Both the position numbers and the translations under genes were made by a program. The notes under the pieces are model-generated. The model saw nothing but the letters and a program-made list of their open reading frames with translations, did no database searches and had not been told where the DNA came from. Shown here in pieces: positions 24,856 to 34,542 of a stretch of DNA of 64,000 nt (the first letter of the stretch is position 1; every line of letters begins with the position of its first letter). Source of the DNA: ChocPot-Mid sp043804925 (lineage in GTDB: Bacteria; Bacteroidota; Ignavibacteria; Kapaibacteriales; UBA2268). The stretch spans positions 59,975-123,974 of the forward strand of contig JAZDIP010000014.1 in NCBI GenBank assembly GCA_043804925.1, read 5' to 3'.

Positions 24856-27800
24856 TTACCAGCTTCCACCAACTCTTAATTTAATTTCCCAATCCTTTTG
24901 ATTTTTAGTTGTTGTTGTTTGTGCTGAAGACGTAACTTTTGTTAACTGAAGTACCATATTTAGCCATTTTATGTTGGATAGACTGGATATTGGGAAGTCA
25001 ATACTTATCTGATTATTATTAGTAAAATCCGAGACTGTACCGCCTAATGTCCATTTAATCCCTTTAATATCACCGGAGAATTTCATTCTTGCCTGGTCGA
25101 GGTTTTGCAATGAACTTCCAATATCAATATCTGCACTTTGAATAAAGCTGGATGCCTGAACAAAATCTGTTAGGGCAGAAGATGCCATTGAAGATGCAAT
25201 GGATGATGCTGAAGCCATATAATCAACACCGCCTGAACCACCTGCATTTTGGAGTTCTTCTTTTGTTTTACCAAGTGTTAATAATAATAATGCATCCTCA
25301 TTGATTTTTGATGAATCCCCTGTTTTTATATCATTATAAATTGAATAACCGAAGGAAATACTTGGTTTTTCCTTAGTCCCTTTGATATACATATAAACTT
25401 CATAAGGTTCCAACTTATCGGTTAAATACCTTTGTCCTTTGTAAGTAGCAATCAAATCTAGACCGGGATTATCAATAACACCTTTTTGGAAAGAAACTAT
25501 GCCTTTTGTATCGAGCATTTTAATTAGTTTTAAAGATGAGCCCTCTTTGACATATATTTCAGTTCCATAAATTTGAGGTTCATCTGCTCCTCTTTTCATT
25601 ACGTAACGCAATTCATCATCAGGATTCTGAGTCCCGATTTCAGCAAATAACTGACCCATTCCCGTAATGTCCATTGTCATAACAAATCTGCCTTTAAACT
25701 TAATTCCAACATTAATATCGAGCAAATCTCCAAAGGATTTCTCCTTTCCTTTTGTAGCTTCTTGTTTTCTGTCAACTACATTCTGTCTTCTATTTACTGA
25801 AGAAATTGAGTCATCTACAATTGTAAATTCAATTGTACTGTCAGATTTAATTTCATATTTTAAAACAGATTTCTTAACCTCGGTACTTGAAGTATTAGGC
25901 ATTATAAGTGCCGCCCGAAGAATGTTTACATCTCCACTCAAATATGGTGCTTCCATTGTACCAAAAAACCTCATTGGTTTTGGTCCGAAAGAGACGACAA
26001 AATCACCATATAAGGATGGCATTGATTTCATTGATGCCTGACTCAATACCTTGAATCTGTTCGAAAATACTCTTAAGTCAAATGCCTTTGGTTCGAGTTT
26101 ATCTAAAATAATCTTCCCTTTTGCGATTGCTTCACCATTAGCAATATCAGTAGGATTATTTTTTAATGAGATTTTTTCAACAGTTATAGTATCTGTTGTT
26201 AGCTTAATAACTCCATCAGATGAAAAATTCATATTATTAGTTTCAAGTAGGAATTGAGTATTTTTATATGACAACAAACCACCATATTTAATATTTTCTA
26301 AACCGTTGCCTGTAATATTTAAATTTATATCGGCAAATCCGGATAAATTTTTAACTTCAGAGATAAATGGCGATAATATCTTTAACGGGAATTGTGAAGT
26401 TTCGAGACTTAGAGCTATGGGATTATTTTCGTAAAATCTATCACCTTCAGCTTCAATAGACAAATTAACGGGAATTTTGCCTAATGTCAACTTTAATAAG
26501 TTCTTGTTTAATTTAGAATAAGGATTATAAAACAAAATATTACCGCTTAAAACAGAATTACGGTGCATCAAATCAGCGGTAATATTACCAAAATAACTTT
26601 CTCCAACGGAGAGCTTTCCTAAATCAAGATTCAAATTTATATCGGTCTTTTCAAAAGTACCATTTAATCCAATTTCAAGAGAATCAAGATTACCTTTTAG
26701 TTCATATCCTATCTCGATTTCATCACGAGGGATAAATTCCCAGACATGTTCGATGTTATAGTTATATACTTTCAAGTTCAAATTTTTAAAATAATTTTCT
26801 CCAACACTGCCACTCAATTCAATTAAATCTAACTTATCACTCAATAGTTTGAACTTATTTATGGTAAGTTCTTTGTTTTTATAAACCAGATTGAATGGTT
26901 CTTTTGAAGAAAACTCAATTTTATCTGAATATTTAAAATCAAACTTATCAAACAAAATATCAATATGGTCACTATCTAAATATAAGCTTGACTTTGCTTT
27001 AAGTTTGTACATATCATTCAATTCGCCAATTACTCCCAGATTAAGTCTGTTATTTTCAAATCCGAACTGAGAATTAATATTCGAAATGGTTAAATCATTT
27101 AAATTTACTCCTTCTTTACTAATAAGATTAAATTCTAAGTTGGGATGAATTTCTGCTATGCTTTGTTGTTCGTTTTGTTGTTGATATTGATAATTTAATT
27201 GAATATTTCCATCTCCTGTTGTTGGGAAAATTTTAAGATTATTATCTCCATCATCATATACAAAATTAGTTACTTGAAACTCTGATATATTAATTAAACT
27301 TATACTATCAGTAGCTTTATATTTCAGTTTCAAGTTAATATCGCTATCAAATTTATTCAACTGTAAAAATGATTTGATGAGTTCAGAATCAATAAATCTG
27401 AGAGATAAATCAAAATTATATTCACCTGTTTTATAGATGTTATTTGTTTGACTTAAAAGTATATTATCATTTTCTGTGGGGAAGATGTTCTCGATCTTTT
27501 TATCAACAAAGTTCTTTAAATGAACAAAATCAAGAAGTATTTTATCCATTAAATCGAGATAATTAAAATTACCGGAAATATTAAATGTAAGGATTTTTGA
27601 TTTAATATTAAATGTTTTAAATTGATTTTCATCTTTATTTATGGCAACATCAATTTTTAAAGGAGTAAGCTTTTTACCTCGTAAAATCCATTTGCTTATA
27701 TCAAGATTAATTATTGTGTTCATACTGTCAGGTTCAAATCCTTCACCCTTTAGAACCATATTTGCATCTAGATGCTCAGGTATATCCGGATTGTTAAATA

Positions 27801-29478
27801 TTTTCATTAAATTAATATTTCTAACAGAAGTTATTAAATCATATTTTGGATTACTCATATCTGAAAAATCGGCAAAACCGCTTAATGATATCTTTTCTGT
27901 TGACTTTTGGCGTATTGTAGAATCAACAGGTTCTGTAAAAGAATTGCCAAAACCAATTAATAGGGTATCAATATATATTTTACCTCTTTCCTGTGTTTTA
28001 GCTCGTAAAAGAAAATTATTAAAAGAATAATCCATTATTTTTGAATTAATCATATTCATATTTACAGATAGTTTCAAAATTTCAGGAGAATCACCGCTTC
28101 CTGAAAAATCAACATCAGCATTTATATTGCTTGATAGAGTTTCATCTAAAAGTATTCTTGACAAATCAAGATTTTCAGCATGAACCTTACCGGAATAGCT
28201 TATGGTATCCTTTATACCGACTCCTGCTTCCCCTTTAGCATTACCCAGTGAGCTGTTTAAATCAAATACTGCAAATAAGCTGTCCATTTTAAATTTACCT
28301 TTTAATTCTTTAATGGACATATCTCCAAAATCAGGAATACCTGTTATTTCTAATTTTCTTATAACATCGTCCATGTTATTTTTTAATAGTCTCGAATCAT
28401 CGAAATCAAATTCTACAACACGATTATCATTAATCACATTAATTATATTAGCTGAAAAATTAAGATTACTTTTACCGAAACTTAAATCCTGAAATTGGGT
28501 GAAGAAATGATTCAACTTACCGGTTGCCAGCATATTAAAACTACAGTTACCTGAAATAGGAATATCCTCTGGTATTAGTCTTCCTATCTCATCGATATCC
28601 AAATTATGGGAAGTCATATTGACTTTAAACCTCGCTTTTCCAATATCAGCATCATCAAATACATTGAATTTTGAAAGTTCTGTGTTGAGTTCAAAGCTAC
28701 TATTGCTTGTTCTAAAAAACATATCGTTGATTATTACTCCACTTGTATCCAGCATGGCAATTAATTCCAATTCCTTGATTTTATTACCCGAGTAAGAATC
28801 ATAAAAACTCAGTTCCCTAATATCTGATTTATATTTAGATTTTTTTAAATCAATTTCAACATTCATTTTTAAATAGAAGCTTTTTAGTCTGAAATGGTCA
28901 AAGTCCAATTTCTTAGACTTATTGTAAGCTATGGTTGAATCAAAAAATCTTAAATCGCCATTTCTTATGCGTATCTTTTTTACCTGTATCAACCAATCCG
29001 CAGGTTCACTAACAGTTGTATCAAGACTTGGCTTTAATATTTTTTCAATTATCCATAAACTATCAGATGTGGAACGATAGAAATTTATTTGAGGAGAATC
29101 TAAAACAATTTCATTTACTATGATTTTATTTCGGAAAAGTGGGGCTAATTTTAATCCGGCATCTAATTCTTTAACAAAAAGGACTGTATCTCCTTGATAA
29201 GTCAAAGATACATCATTAAGTTTTATCCCTAAAAGGTAAGAAAATCTAATATCTTTAAATTCAAATCTTGCACCTTCCTGAAGTTCGTTATTTACAGTAG
29301 TAAAAATAAATCCTGAAACCCAGAACCTGAACCACTGTGCCTTGCTTAACATTATTAAAGTAATGGTTAGTATTATGATTAAAGCTGAAAAAATTAAAAG
29401 TATTGGATAAAAATTTCTTTTCAACCAATACCAAAATCCTTTCCTTTTCTCTTCTTTTTTATCAACTACTTCTTCCAC
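24856..29478 (-). CDS. tamB: TamB-family translocation/assembly protein (AsmA-like)
   Basis: TamB-family proteins are anchored in the inner membrane, span the periplasm as a long beta-groove and help build or lipid-supply the outer membrane. The 1540-residue product has one N-terminal membrane anchor (residues about 21-45), then some 1200 residues of repetitive beta-rich sequence of the AsmA/DUF490 type. A C-terminal TamB domain follows (GTQNPDDELRYVMKRGADEP, then KMLDTKGIVSFQKGV and KPSISFGYSIY). No TamA/BamA partner is adjacent. It is divergent from a sensor kinase gene across a 93-bp gap. Length and layout suit the family in Bacteroidota. Confidence 0.9.
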   Translation of the reverse strand: MEEVVDKKEEKRKGFWYWLKRNFYPILLIFSALIIILTITLIMLSKAQWFRFWVSGFIFTTVNNELQEGARFEFKDIRFSYLLGIKLNDVSLTYQGDTVLFVKELDAGLKLAPLFRNKIIVNEIVLDSPQINFYRSTSDSLWIIEKILKPSLDTTVSEPADWLIQVKKIRIRNGDLRFFDSTIAYNKSKKLDFDHFRLKSFYLKMNVEIDLKKSKYKSDIRELSFYDSYSGNKIKELELIAMLDTSGVIINDMFFRTSNSSFELNTELSKFNVFDDADIGKARFKVNMTSHNLDIDEIGRLIPEDIPISGNCSFNMLATGKLNHFFTQFQDLSFGKSNLNFSANIINVINDNRVVEFDFDDSRLLKNNMDDVIRKLEITGIPDFGDMSIKELKGKFKMDSLFAVFDLNSSLGNAKGEAGVGIKDTISYSGKVHAENLDLSRILLDETLSSNINADVDFSGSGDSPEILKLSVNMNMINSKIMDYSFNNFLLRAKTQERGKIYIDTLLIGFGNSFTEPVDSTIRQKSTEKISLSGFADFSDMSNPKYDLITSVRNINLMKIFNNPDIPEHLDANMVLKGEGFEPDSMNTIINLDISKWILRGKKLTPLKIDVAINKDENQFKTFNIKSKILTFNISGNFNYLDLMDKILLDFVHLKNFVDKKIENIFPTENDNILLSQTNNIYKTGEYNFDLSLRFIDSELIKSFLQLNKFDSDINLKLKYKATDSISLINISEFQVTNFVYDDGDNNLKIFPTTGDGNIQLNYQYQQQNEQQSIAEIHPNLEFNLISKEGVNLNDLTISNINSQFGFENNRLNLGVIGELNDMYKLKAKSSLYLDSDHIDILFDKFDFKYSDKIEFSSKEPFNLVYKNKELTINKFKLLSDKLDLIELSGSVGENYFKNLNLKVYNYNIEHVWEFIPRDEIEIGYELKGNLDSLEIGLNGTFEKTDINLNLDLGKLSVGESYFGNITADLMHRNSVLSGNILFYNPYSKLNKNLLKLTLGKIPVNLSIEAEGDRFYENNPIALSLETSQFPLKILSPFISEVKNLSGFADINLNITGNGLENIKYGGLLSYKNTQFLLETNNMNFSSDGVIKLTTDTITVEKISLKNNPTDIANGEAIAKGKIILDKLEPKAFDLRVFSNRFKVLSQASMKSMPSLYGDFVVSFGPKPMRFFGTMEAPYLSGDVNILRAALIMPNTSSTEVKKSVLKYEIKSDSTIEFTIVDDSISSVNRRQNVVDRKQEATKGKEKSFGDLLDINVGIKFKGRFVMTMDITGMGQLFAEIGTQNPDDELRYVMKRGADEPQIYGTEIYVKEGSSLKLIKMLDTKGIVSFQKGVIDNPGLDLIATYKGQRYLTDKLEPYEVYMYIKGTKEKPSISFGYSIYNDIKTGDSSKINEDALLLLTLGKTKEELQNAGGSGGVDYMASASSIASSMASSALTDFVQASSFIQSADIDIGSSLQNLDQARMKFSGDIKGIKWTLGGTVSDFTNNNQISIDFPISSLSNIKWLNMVLQLTKVTSSAQTTTTKNQKDWEIKLRVGGSW

Positions 29479-29515
29479 TCTGTCTTAAACTCATTAAACT
29501 TATTAAACTATTGAT

Positions 29516-29523
29516 TATATTTG
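29516..29523 (+). promoter_or_regulatory. TATATTTG promoter -7-like element upstream of the kinase
   Basis: It matches TAnnTTTG and is followed by TAAG, about 50 nt before the kinase start. The same TATATTTGTAA string precedes rpsO. Confidence 0.45.
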
Positions 29524-29571
29524 TAAGTTATTTTTAATACTTATAATAATAATATAGTAAGCATAGCAAAA

Positions 29572-31122
29572 TTGAAGCCAAAATTATCATTACGATGGAG
29601 ATTAACGATATGGTATAGCACTATAGTGTTAGTATCCCTAATTGCTTTTGCTTTTTATGCTTATTACTGGGTTTTCAATGAACTTTACTCAAACCTTGAC
29701 GAATCATTGATGAAAATATCAAATACTCTTAGTTTTATTATTGAGGAAGAAGCTTCCAATATTGAAAACTATGGAGAAAAAGGCAATCTATCTTACGTAT
29801 TTTCAGGAAATTTGGATAAATTCACGCTTTTCAAAAAAGAAGAAAAATCGAGATTTATAGGTCCTCTGAGACCAAATAAAAATGGAGTCAAAAACAAACG
29901 AAGCGATGTAGTCTGGTCTGCTATTTTTACTCATTTGCTTTTAAATCCCGATAATTATTATATTCAGATTGCTGATACAAACCAACAAATCGTTTGGAAA
30001 TCACGCAATCTTGAAGCTTACGAAATGCCTGTTGACCGGACTTATCAATCCGGTAAAGTTAAAAATTCTCCATACAATCAATTTACATTTTATGATAATG
30101 TTATCATTGGGAAGGAAAAGCTCAGGTTATTTGTTAATCGCAATGAATATTCAATTATTACAATTGCATATACTGTCCGTGATGTTCAGAATACTTTACA
30201 ATCATTATTCAGTGCAATATTATTAGCAGTTCCTATTATATTTTTTGTTTCTATTATGGGTGGTATTGCCCTGGCAAAAATGTCATTAAAACCTGTTGAT
30301 AAAATGACAAAAACAGCTAATGATATTACAGCCCGAAATTTGACTTTACGAATTGAAGAACCTGATACTGATGATGAAATTTCGAGATTGGCAAAAACAT
30401 TGAACGATATGATTAGACGGCTTCAGCAGTCATTCATTAAAATTCAGCAATTTACGTCAGATGCCTCACATGAGTTGAGAACACCTCTTACTATTTTAAG
30501 AGGAGAGTTAGAAGTTGCATTGACTAAAGAAAGAACCGAAGATGATTATATAGAAGTTCTTGGCAGTGCATTGGAAGAAGTGATCAGGTTGTCCAATGTT
30601 GTCGAATCATTGCTTCAGCTTTCACGCGCAGACGGAGGACATTCACGGCTATCTTTTGAAAGAAGGAATTTGTCGGTCTTGATCGAGGATATAATCGAGG
30701 ATATGAGCATTATAGCTGAACAAAAAGAAATTGAATTAATATCCGATGTCCAAAAAGGTGTAATCTCCCAATTTGATGAAGGTAAAATACACCAGGCAGT
30801 ATTAAATATTATTGACAATGCAGTCAAATATACTCCCGAGAATGGTAAAGTTAAAGTGTCCTTGAAAGACAGAGAGCATTATGTGGAAATAAAGGTTTCC
30901 GATAATGGTGTCGGAATGTCTCAGGAAGAATTGACTCATATATTCGACAGATTCTATCGTGTTGACAAAGCACGTTCTTCAGAAAACATTAAGGGTTCGG
31001 GCTTGGGTTTGTCAATCGTCAAATGGATTGTGGAAGCACACAACGGCAAAATTTTCGTTGAAAGCCAGCCAAAGAAAGGAACAAATTTTATAATGATGTT
31101 GCCGAAGAGTCAGAACTTATAA
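29572..31122 (+). CDS. HAMP-domain sensor histidine kinase (orphan)
   Basis: This is a membrane sensor that autophosphorylates and passes phosphate to a response regulator. Layout: TM1 near residues 12-36, a periplasmic sensor of about 175 residues, TM2 near 213-238, HAMP about 240-292, and a HisKA domain with phospho-accepting His300 in SDASHELRTPLTIL. The ATPase domain has the N-box NIIDNAVKYTPENG and the G-boxes DNGVGMS and GSGLGLSIVKW. The start is TTG, as no ATG is in frame upstream of the first membrane segment. No response regulator gene is adjacent, so its partner is elsewhere. Confidence 0.92.
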   Translation: MKPKLSLRWRLTIWYSTIVLVSLIAFAFYAYYWVFNELYSNLDESLMKISNTLSFIIEEEASNIENYGEKGNLSYVFSGNLDKFTLFKKEEKSRFIGPLRPNKNGVKNKRSDVVWSAIFTHLLLNPDNYYIQIADTNQQIVWKSRNLEAYEMPVDRTYQSGKVKNSPYNQFTFYDNVIIGKEKLRLFVNRNEYSIITIAYTVRDVQNTLQSLFSAILLAVPIIFFVSIMGGIALAKMSLKPVDKMTKTANDITARNLTLRIEEPDTDDEISRLAKTLNDMIRRLQQSFIKIQQFTSDASHELRTPLTILRGELEVALTKERTEDDYIEVLGSALEEVIRLSNVVESLLQLSRADGGHSRLSFERRNLSVLIEDIIEDMSIIAEQKEIELISDVQKGVISQFDEGKIHQAVLNIIDNAVKYTPENGKVKVSLKDREHYVEIKVSDNGVGMSQEELTHIFDRFYRVDKARSSENIKGSGLGLSIVKWIVEAHNGKIFVESQPKKGTNFIMMLPKSQNL

Positions 31123-31194
31123 TTGAAACATTTATGATTTATCCAAAATAATTGATAATTTAATAATGGTATGATTTACAAAGAAAATTTAATT

Positions 31195-32529
31195 ATGGAA
31201 ATATTTAAAAATAGAAAGATATTACTTGGTGTTACAGGTTCAATAGCCGCTTACAAATCACCTTTGCTTGTGCGTGAATTTGTCAAAGCCGGTGCTTCGG
31301 TTAATGTGGTTATGACAGAATCGGCAAAGCATTTTGTAACAAAAACGGTTTTGTCAAATCTTTCAGGAAATCCCGTTGTTTGCGATATGTTCGATGAAGC
31401 CCTTCAGGATAAAGGTGCATGGCATATACAATTGGCTCATTGGTGCGATTTAATGCTGATAGCTCCATGCACAGCCACAACAATTGCGAGACTTGCTACC
31501 GGTCTTTGCGATACTGCTTTGTCAACACTTGCACTTGCTTTACCTAAAGACAATAAGTTAATCATATCTCCTGCAATGGATTCAACAATGTGGGAAAATC
31601 CAATTACACAAAAAAATATACAGACTTTAAAACAGTTTGGAGCTTTTATTATACCTCCTGAAGAAGGCGAGCTTTCCAGCGGACTTTCCGGTCCCGGAAG
31701 AATGCCTGAAATTGATGTTATAATGAAATTTATTGAGGATGTGTTGGTGAATTTACCGGTCATTTTAAGCCCGTCGAAGGATGAGGTAAAAAAAAAATCT
31801 GAATACAACAAAAATATAACTACAACTAATGATTCTAACGAAAGTTCAGATGAAAATGATTTTCTTCAGGAAATAGGGGAGAGCTTGAAGGGTAAGAAAG
31901 TCCTGATTACTGCAGGTCCGACCCACGAAAAAATTGACGATGTACGTTTTATCGGAAATTATTCTTCAGGTAAAATGGGCTTTGCTTTAGCTTCAGAAGC
32001 CAAGAAAGCAGGAGCTAAGGTAACTTTAATTACAGGTCCCGTTTCTCTCGATACACCGGAAGGAGTTAAGCGAATCAATGTCGAATCGGCTTCAGATATG
32101 TTTAAAATTGTAATAAGAGATTTTGAAAATTCTGATGTTGCAATTTTATCAGCCGCAGTTGCCGATTTCACTCCCTTGCAGAAACAGGAAGGCAAAATGA
32201 AAAAGGAGGATATTGGCGACTTGTTAACACTTGAATTGAAGAATACCGATGACATTTTAAGAAATTTAGGTATGAAGAAAAAACCCGGACAAAAGCTGAT
32301 TGGTTTTGCTCTTGAAAGCTCAAACGAAATCAGTAACGGCTGGAAAAAGCTGAAAACCAAAAACTGCAATATGATTGTCGTCAATTCTGCAAACAAGCCG
32401 AAAAGCGGCTTTGGAGGCGATTTTAATACAATTACTTTGCTTCTGAGAAACGGCGATTCCTATTCATTTGAACCAATGACCAAGAAACGATGTGCGCAAG
32501 AGATTTTGAAAAAAATTTCAATTTCTTGA
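31195..32529 (+). CDS. coaBC: CoaBC: phosphopantothenoylcysteine decarboxylase/synthetase
   Basis: A fused enzyme that couples cysteine to 4'-phosphopantothenate (CoaB) and decarboxylates the product (CoaC) in coenzyme A synthesis. The start is ATG 31195, giving VTGSIAAYKSP right after it. CoaC features: GAWHIQLAHWCD with the catalytic His, and the active-site PAMDSTMW. CoaB begins at KKVLITAGPTHEKID and has NYSSGKMGFALA and the AAVADF nucleotide loop. The linker is longer than usual and contains a degenerate copy of the CTTCGACAAG-type repeat (31759-31784, read as SPSKDE), plus a Ser/Asn-rich stretch. A 29-bp palindrome follows the stop. Confidence 0.94.
   Translation: MEIFKNRKILLGVTGSIAAYKSPLLVREFVKAGASVNVVMTESAKHFVTKTVLSNLSGNPVVCDMFDEALQDKGAWHIQLAHWCDLMLIAPCTATTIARLATGLCDTALSTLALALPKDNKLIISPAMDSTMWENPITQKNIQTLKQFGAFIIPPEEGELSSGLSGPGRMPEIDVIMKFIEDVLVNLPVILSPSKDEVKKKSEYNKNITTTNDSNESSDENDFLQEIGESLKGKKVLITAGPTHEKIDDVRFIGNYSSGKMGFALASEAKKAGAKVTLITGPVSLDTPEGVKRINVESASDMFKIVIRDFENSDVAILSAAVADFTPLQKQEGKMKKEDIGDLLTLELKNTDDILRNLGMKKKPGQKLIGFALESSNEISNGWKKLKTKNCNMIVVNSANKPKSGFGGDFNTITLLLRNGDSYSFEPMTKKRCAQEILKKISIS
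31759..31784. repeat. Degenerate CTTCGACAAG-type repeat in coaBC
   Basis: The plus strand reads GTCATTTTAAGCC then GTCGAAGGATGA, a decayed copy of the element at 40180 and 60693, in frame in the interdomain linker. Confidence 0.6.
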
Positions 32530-32534
32530 AATGA

Positions 32535-32563
32535 GTAGAGACAGGTTTAAAACCTGTCTCTAC
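32535..32563. repeat. GTAGAGACAGG 29-bp palindrome between convergent genes
   Basis: The arms GTAGAGACAGGTTT and AAACCTGTCTCTAC are 14 bp each around one A. It separates coaBC (+) and a lipoprotein gene (-) whose stops face it, so it may end both messages. Confidence 0.85.
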
Positions 32564-32576
32564 GACCAAATCCTTG

Positions 32577-33128
32577 TTAAAACCCCTGCTTCTGCAGAAA
32601 AATTCCTTTGTCAACCTTTGAGAAAAAGTCCTGATAATATTTTTGGTCTTCAACCGGATAAACATCAACAGCATTACCTAAGTTATCGAGGATTTTTGCC
32701 TGAAAGTTTGCTCTCACTTTCGAACGCCGTCCTATTTCGCTGACATTAATCGAAGCTTCCACAACTTTGATTTTGTTGTAAGTTTGTTCCTTTTGCTGCT
32801 GTGGTTTTTTCGACATGTTTTCGAAAACCTGATTCCAAAAATCCTGATTGCTTCCCGTTCCTGTTTTAGAGATATTCATTTCCTTAGTCGCAAATAACAA
32901 TCCCAACTCAGAATCTGCATTTTTGATTACAAAGCCGTCATCCTGCAAAACATTTATCATTGCTTTCAAAATTAGCTTTGTATTGTTTGTATCGAATTCA
33001 CGTGTTTGAAACTCCCTTGTCTGTAATTGCGACTTAGGTGCGACAGCCTGTTTCTGATAAGAAACCACAGTGCATCCAGCCACAGCAAGAGCTATTATAA
33101 AAGAACTTATATAAACAAATCTGTTCAT
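32577..33128 (-). CDS. Lipoprotein of unknown function
   Basis: This 183-residue protein has a signal peptide ending in the lipobox AVAGC, so it is probably a lipoprotein. The mature part includes LILKAMINVLQDDGFVIKNADSELGLLFATK, a pattern seen in DUF4136- and LPP20-like lipoproteins, but I cannot fix a family. It is the last gene of a leftward cluster with a BamE-like lipoprotein (19 bp upstream) and a beta-barrel, suggesting a role in the cell envelope. Confidence 0.7.
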   Translation of the reverse strand: MNRFVYISSFIIALAVAGCTVVSYQKQAVAPKSQLQTREFQTREFDTNNTKLILKAMINVLQDDGFVIKNADSELGLLFATKEMNISKTGTGSNQDFWNQVFENMSKKPQQQKEQTYNKIKVVEASINVSEIGRRSKVRANFQAKILDNLGNAVDVYPVEDQKYYQDFFSKVDKGIFLQKQGF

Positions 33129-33146
33129 TTTGTTTTCTCCAAAAAA

Positions 33147-33560
33147 TTAAAATTTACTGCTGTGATATGAAAATGCCTTGACCTTGCTGTTTGAATCAAA
33201 TTTAATTACTACTGTCAATGTTTTCTGAGTCATTGCGGCACCTCCACTTTGGCTGGCAGTACCTCCGATGAAAAGAAACATCGCACTCTGACTTTCAGAA
33301 TAAGATACTTCTGTTGCTATTTTGTCATATACCCAGGTTTCGTCTTCGTTTTCATCCTTTGTTACGATGTTAGGTGAACCGAGAACTTCAGCAACTTCTG
33401 CACCGGACATTCCCTTACGAATTTCTTTTTGAACTTTTCCAACAGTCAACTCTTCATCCTGTGTCGAATGTAAATTCGAGCGGTGATTGGTTACCGTTGT
33501 GCAAGCTGTGAAAGATAATAAAACCACAGCTAAAACCATTGTCATTAATTTTGTTTTCAT
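33147..33560 (-). CDS. BamE/SmpA-like lipoprotein
   Basis: This 137-residue lipoprotein has a signal peptide ending in LSFTAC. The core segment IRKGMSGAEVAEVLGSPNIV followed by ETWVYDK matches the BamE/SmpA_OmlA fold, which in E. coli binds lipid and supports beta-barrel assembly. A Ser/Gly-rich insertion follows (GGTASQSGGAAMTQ). It lies between another lipoprotein and a barrel gene, all leftward, consistent with a small outer-membrane unit. This is a fold-level assignment, so the actual role is not proved. Confidence 0.7.
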   Translation of the reverse strand: MKTKLMTMVLAVVLLSFTACTTVTNHRSNLHSTQDEELTVGKVQKEIRKGMSGAEVAEVLGSPNIVTKDENEDETWVYDKIATEVSYSESQSAMFLFIGGTASQSGGAAMTQKTLTVVIKFDSNSKVKAFSYHSSKF

Positions 33561-33583
33561 TTTTTTCTCCTATAAAATAATTA

Positions 33584-34342
33584 TTAAAATCTAAATGTTA
33601 TTCCTGCTAAAAACATTACCATGTCTGTCTGAGTTTCGAAATCCCTGAATTCTGCAGAGCTGTCATCCATAATTTCAACTGTAGCGTATTCTGCTTTTGT
33701 TCCTTTCAGATATTTCATTTTCACATCAAATAAAAGTTGTGAATATGAGTTAGGTAATGTGATAAAATCAACTAATTTAACCATAATTCCGGCACCAAAT
33801 CCATAATTGAATGCAACGCTGAATCTGTCCTTGGTATCTTTATCGCCGTAATAAGATTTATAGTCTGCAGAGACACTTAAAAAATTAATTCCGGCAATTG
33901 CCTCAACATAAGGAAATATTAAATTTGAAATATTTGGTTGTAACTTAACAAAGACATTCAAAGGAATCATTGAACTGGATGTTGTTACTGTATCTCTGTA
34001 AACTGACCAATTACCGGGACCATATTCAAATATTCGTGTATCACCGCCATAAAACAAGAAGTCGAGTTCAGCACCAAAAACAACAGGTATTGGAGACAAA
34101 TCATATCCGCCATATAATGAAAATCCCTGTGCGCTGTTTTTCAAACTATCGAAAAATTCTCCCTGTGGGACTGCATTACTAAAAGTAAATCCAAAGAAAC
34201 CGTTTAATGGTTTGCTTTTAAGTTTTTCGACAATTTGCTGTTCTTCATTAGAAAGATTTTCGTCAGCCGAAAGTTTAATATTTACTGCTATTAATATTAA
34301 AGTCAAAAAGACAAATTTTTTAAGTATAAAAGACCATTTCAT
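33584..34342 (-). CDS. Outer-membrane beta-barrel protein
   Basis: This 252-residue exported protein has a signal peptide (residues 1-26) and a mature part of alternating polar and aromatic residues ending AGITFRF, a typical C-terminal barrel strand. Segments such as GFSLYGGYDLSPIPVVFGAE and FNYGFGAGIMVK are barrel-like. It is the first gene of the leftward cluster with the BamE-like lipoprotein. The 200-bp space before it and the divergent polyferredoxin gene is AT-rich with no clear promoter. The substrate is unknown. Confidence 0.7.
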   Translation of the reverse strand: MKWSFILKKFVFLTLILIAVNIKLSADENLSNEEQQIVEKLKSKPLNGFFGFTFSNAVPQGEFFDSLKNSAQGFSLYGGYDLSPIPVVFGAELDFLFYGGDTRIFEYGPGNWSVYRDTVTTSSSMIPLNVFVKLQPNISNLIFPYVEAIAGINFLSVSADYKSYYGDKDTKDRFSVAFNYGFGAGIMVKLVDFITLPNSYSQLLFDVKMKYLKGTKAEYATVEIMDDSSAEFRDFETQTDMVMFLAGITFRF

Positions 34343-34542
34343 AAAACCTCCTAAAATTTTTATTTACAATTTACATTTGTTTACGATTTATTATAATATT
34401 TGGTTGCATTACATAATTGTTACTTTATGTATAACTCTAAATTAGCAAAAAGTGGGGAATTAGAGTAAGATATTTGATTATTCCAAAAAAAATATTAATT
34501 TGCAAAATATAATCAGACAATTAAGTCTTATTTATTAACAAA

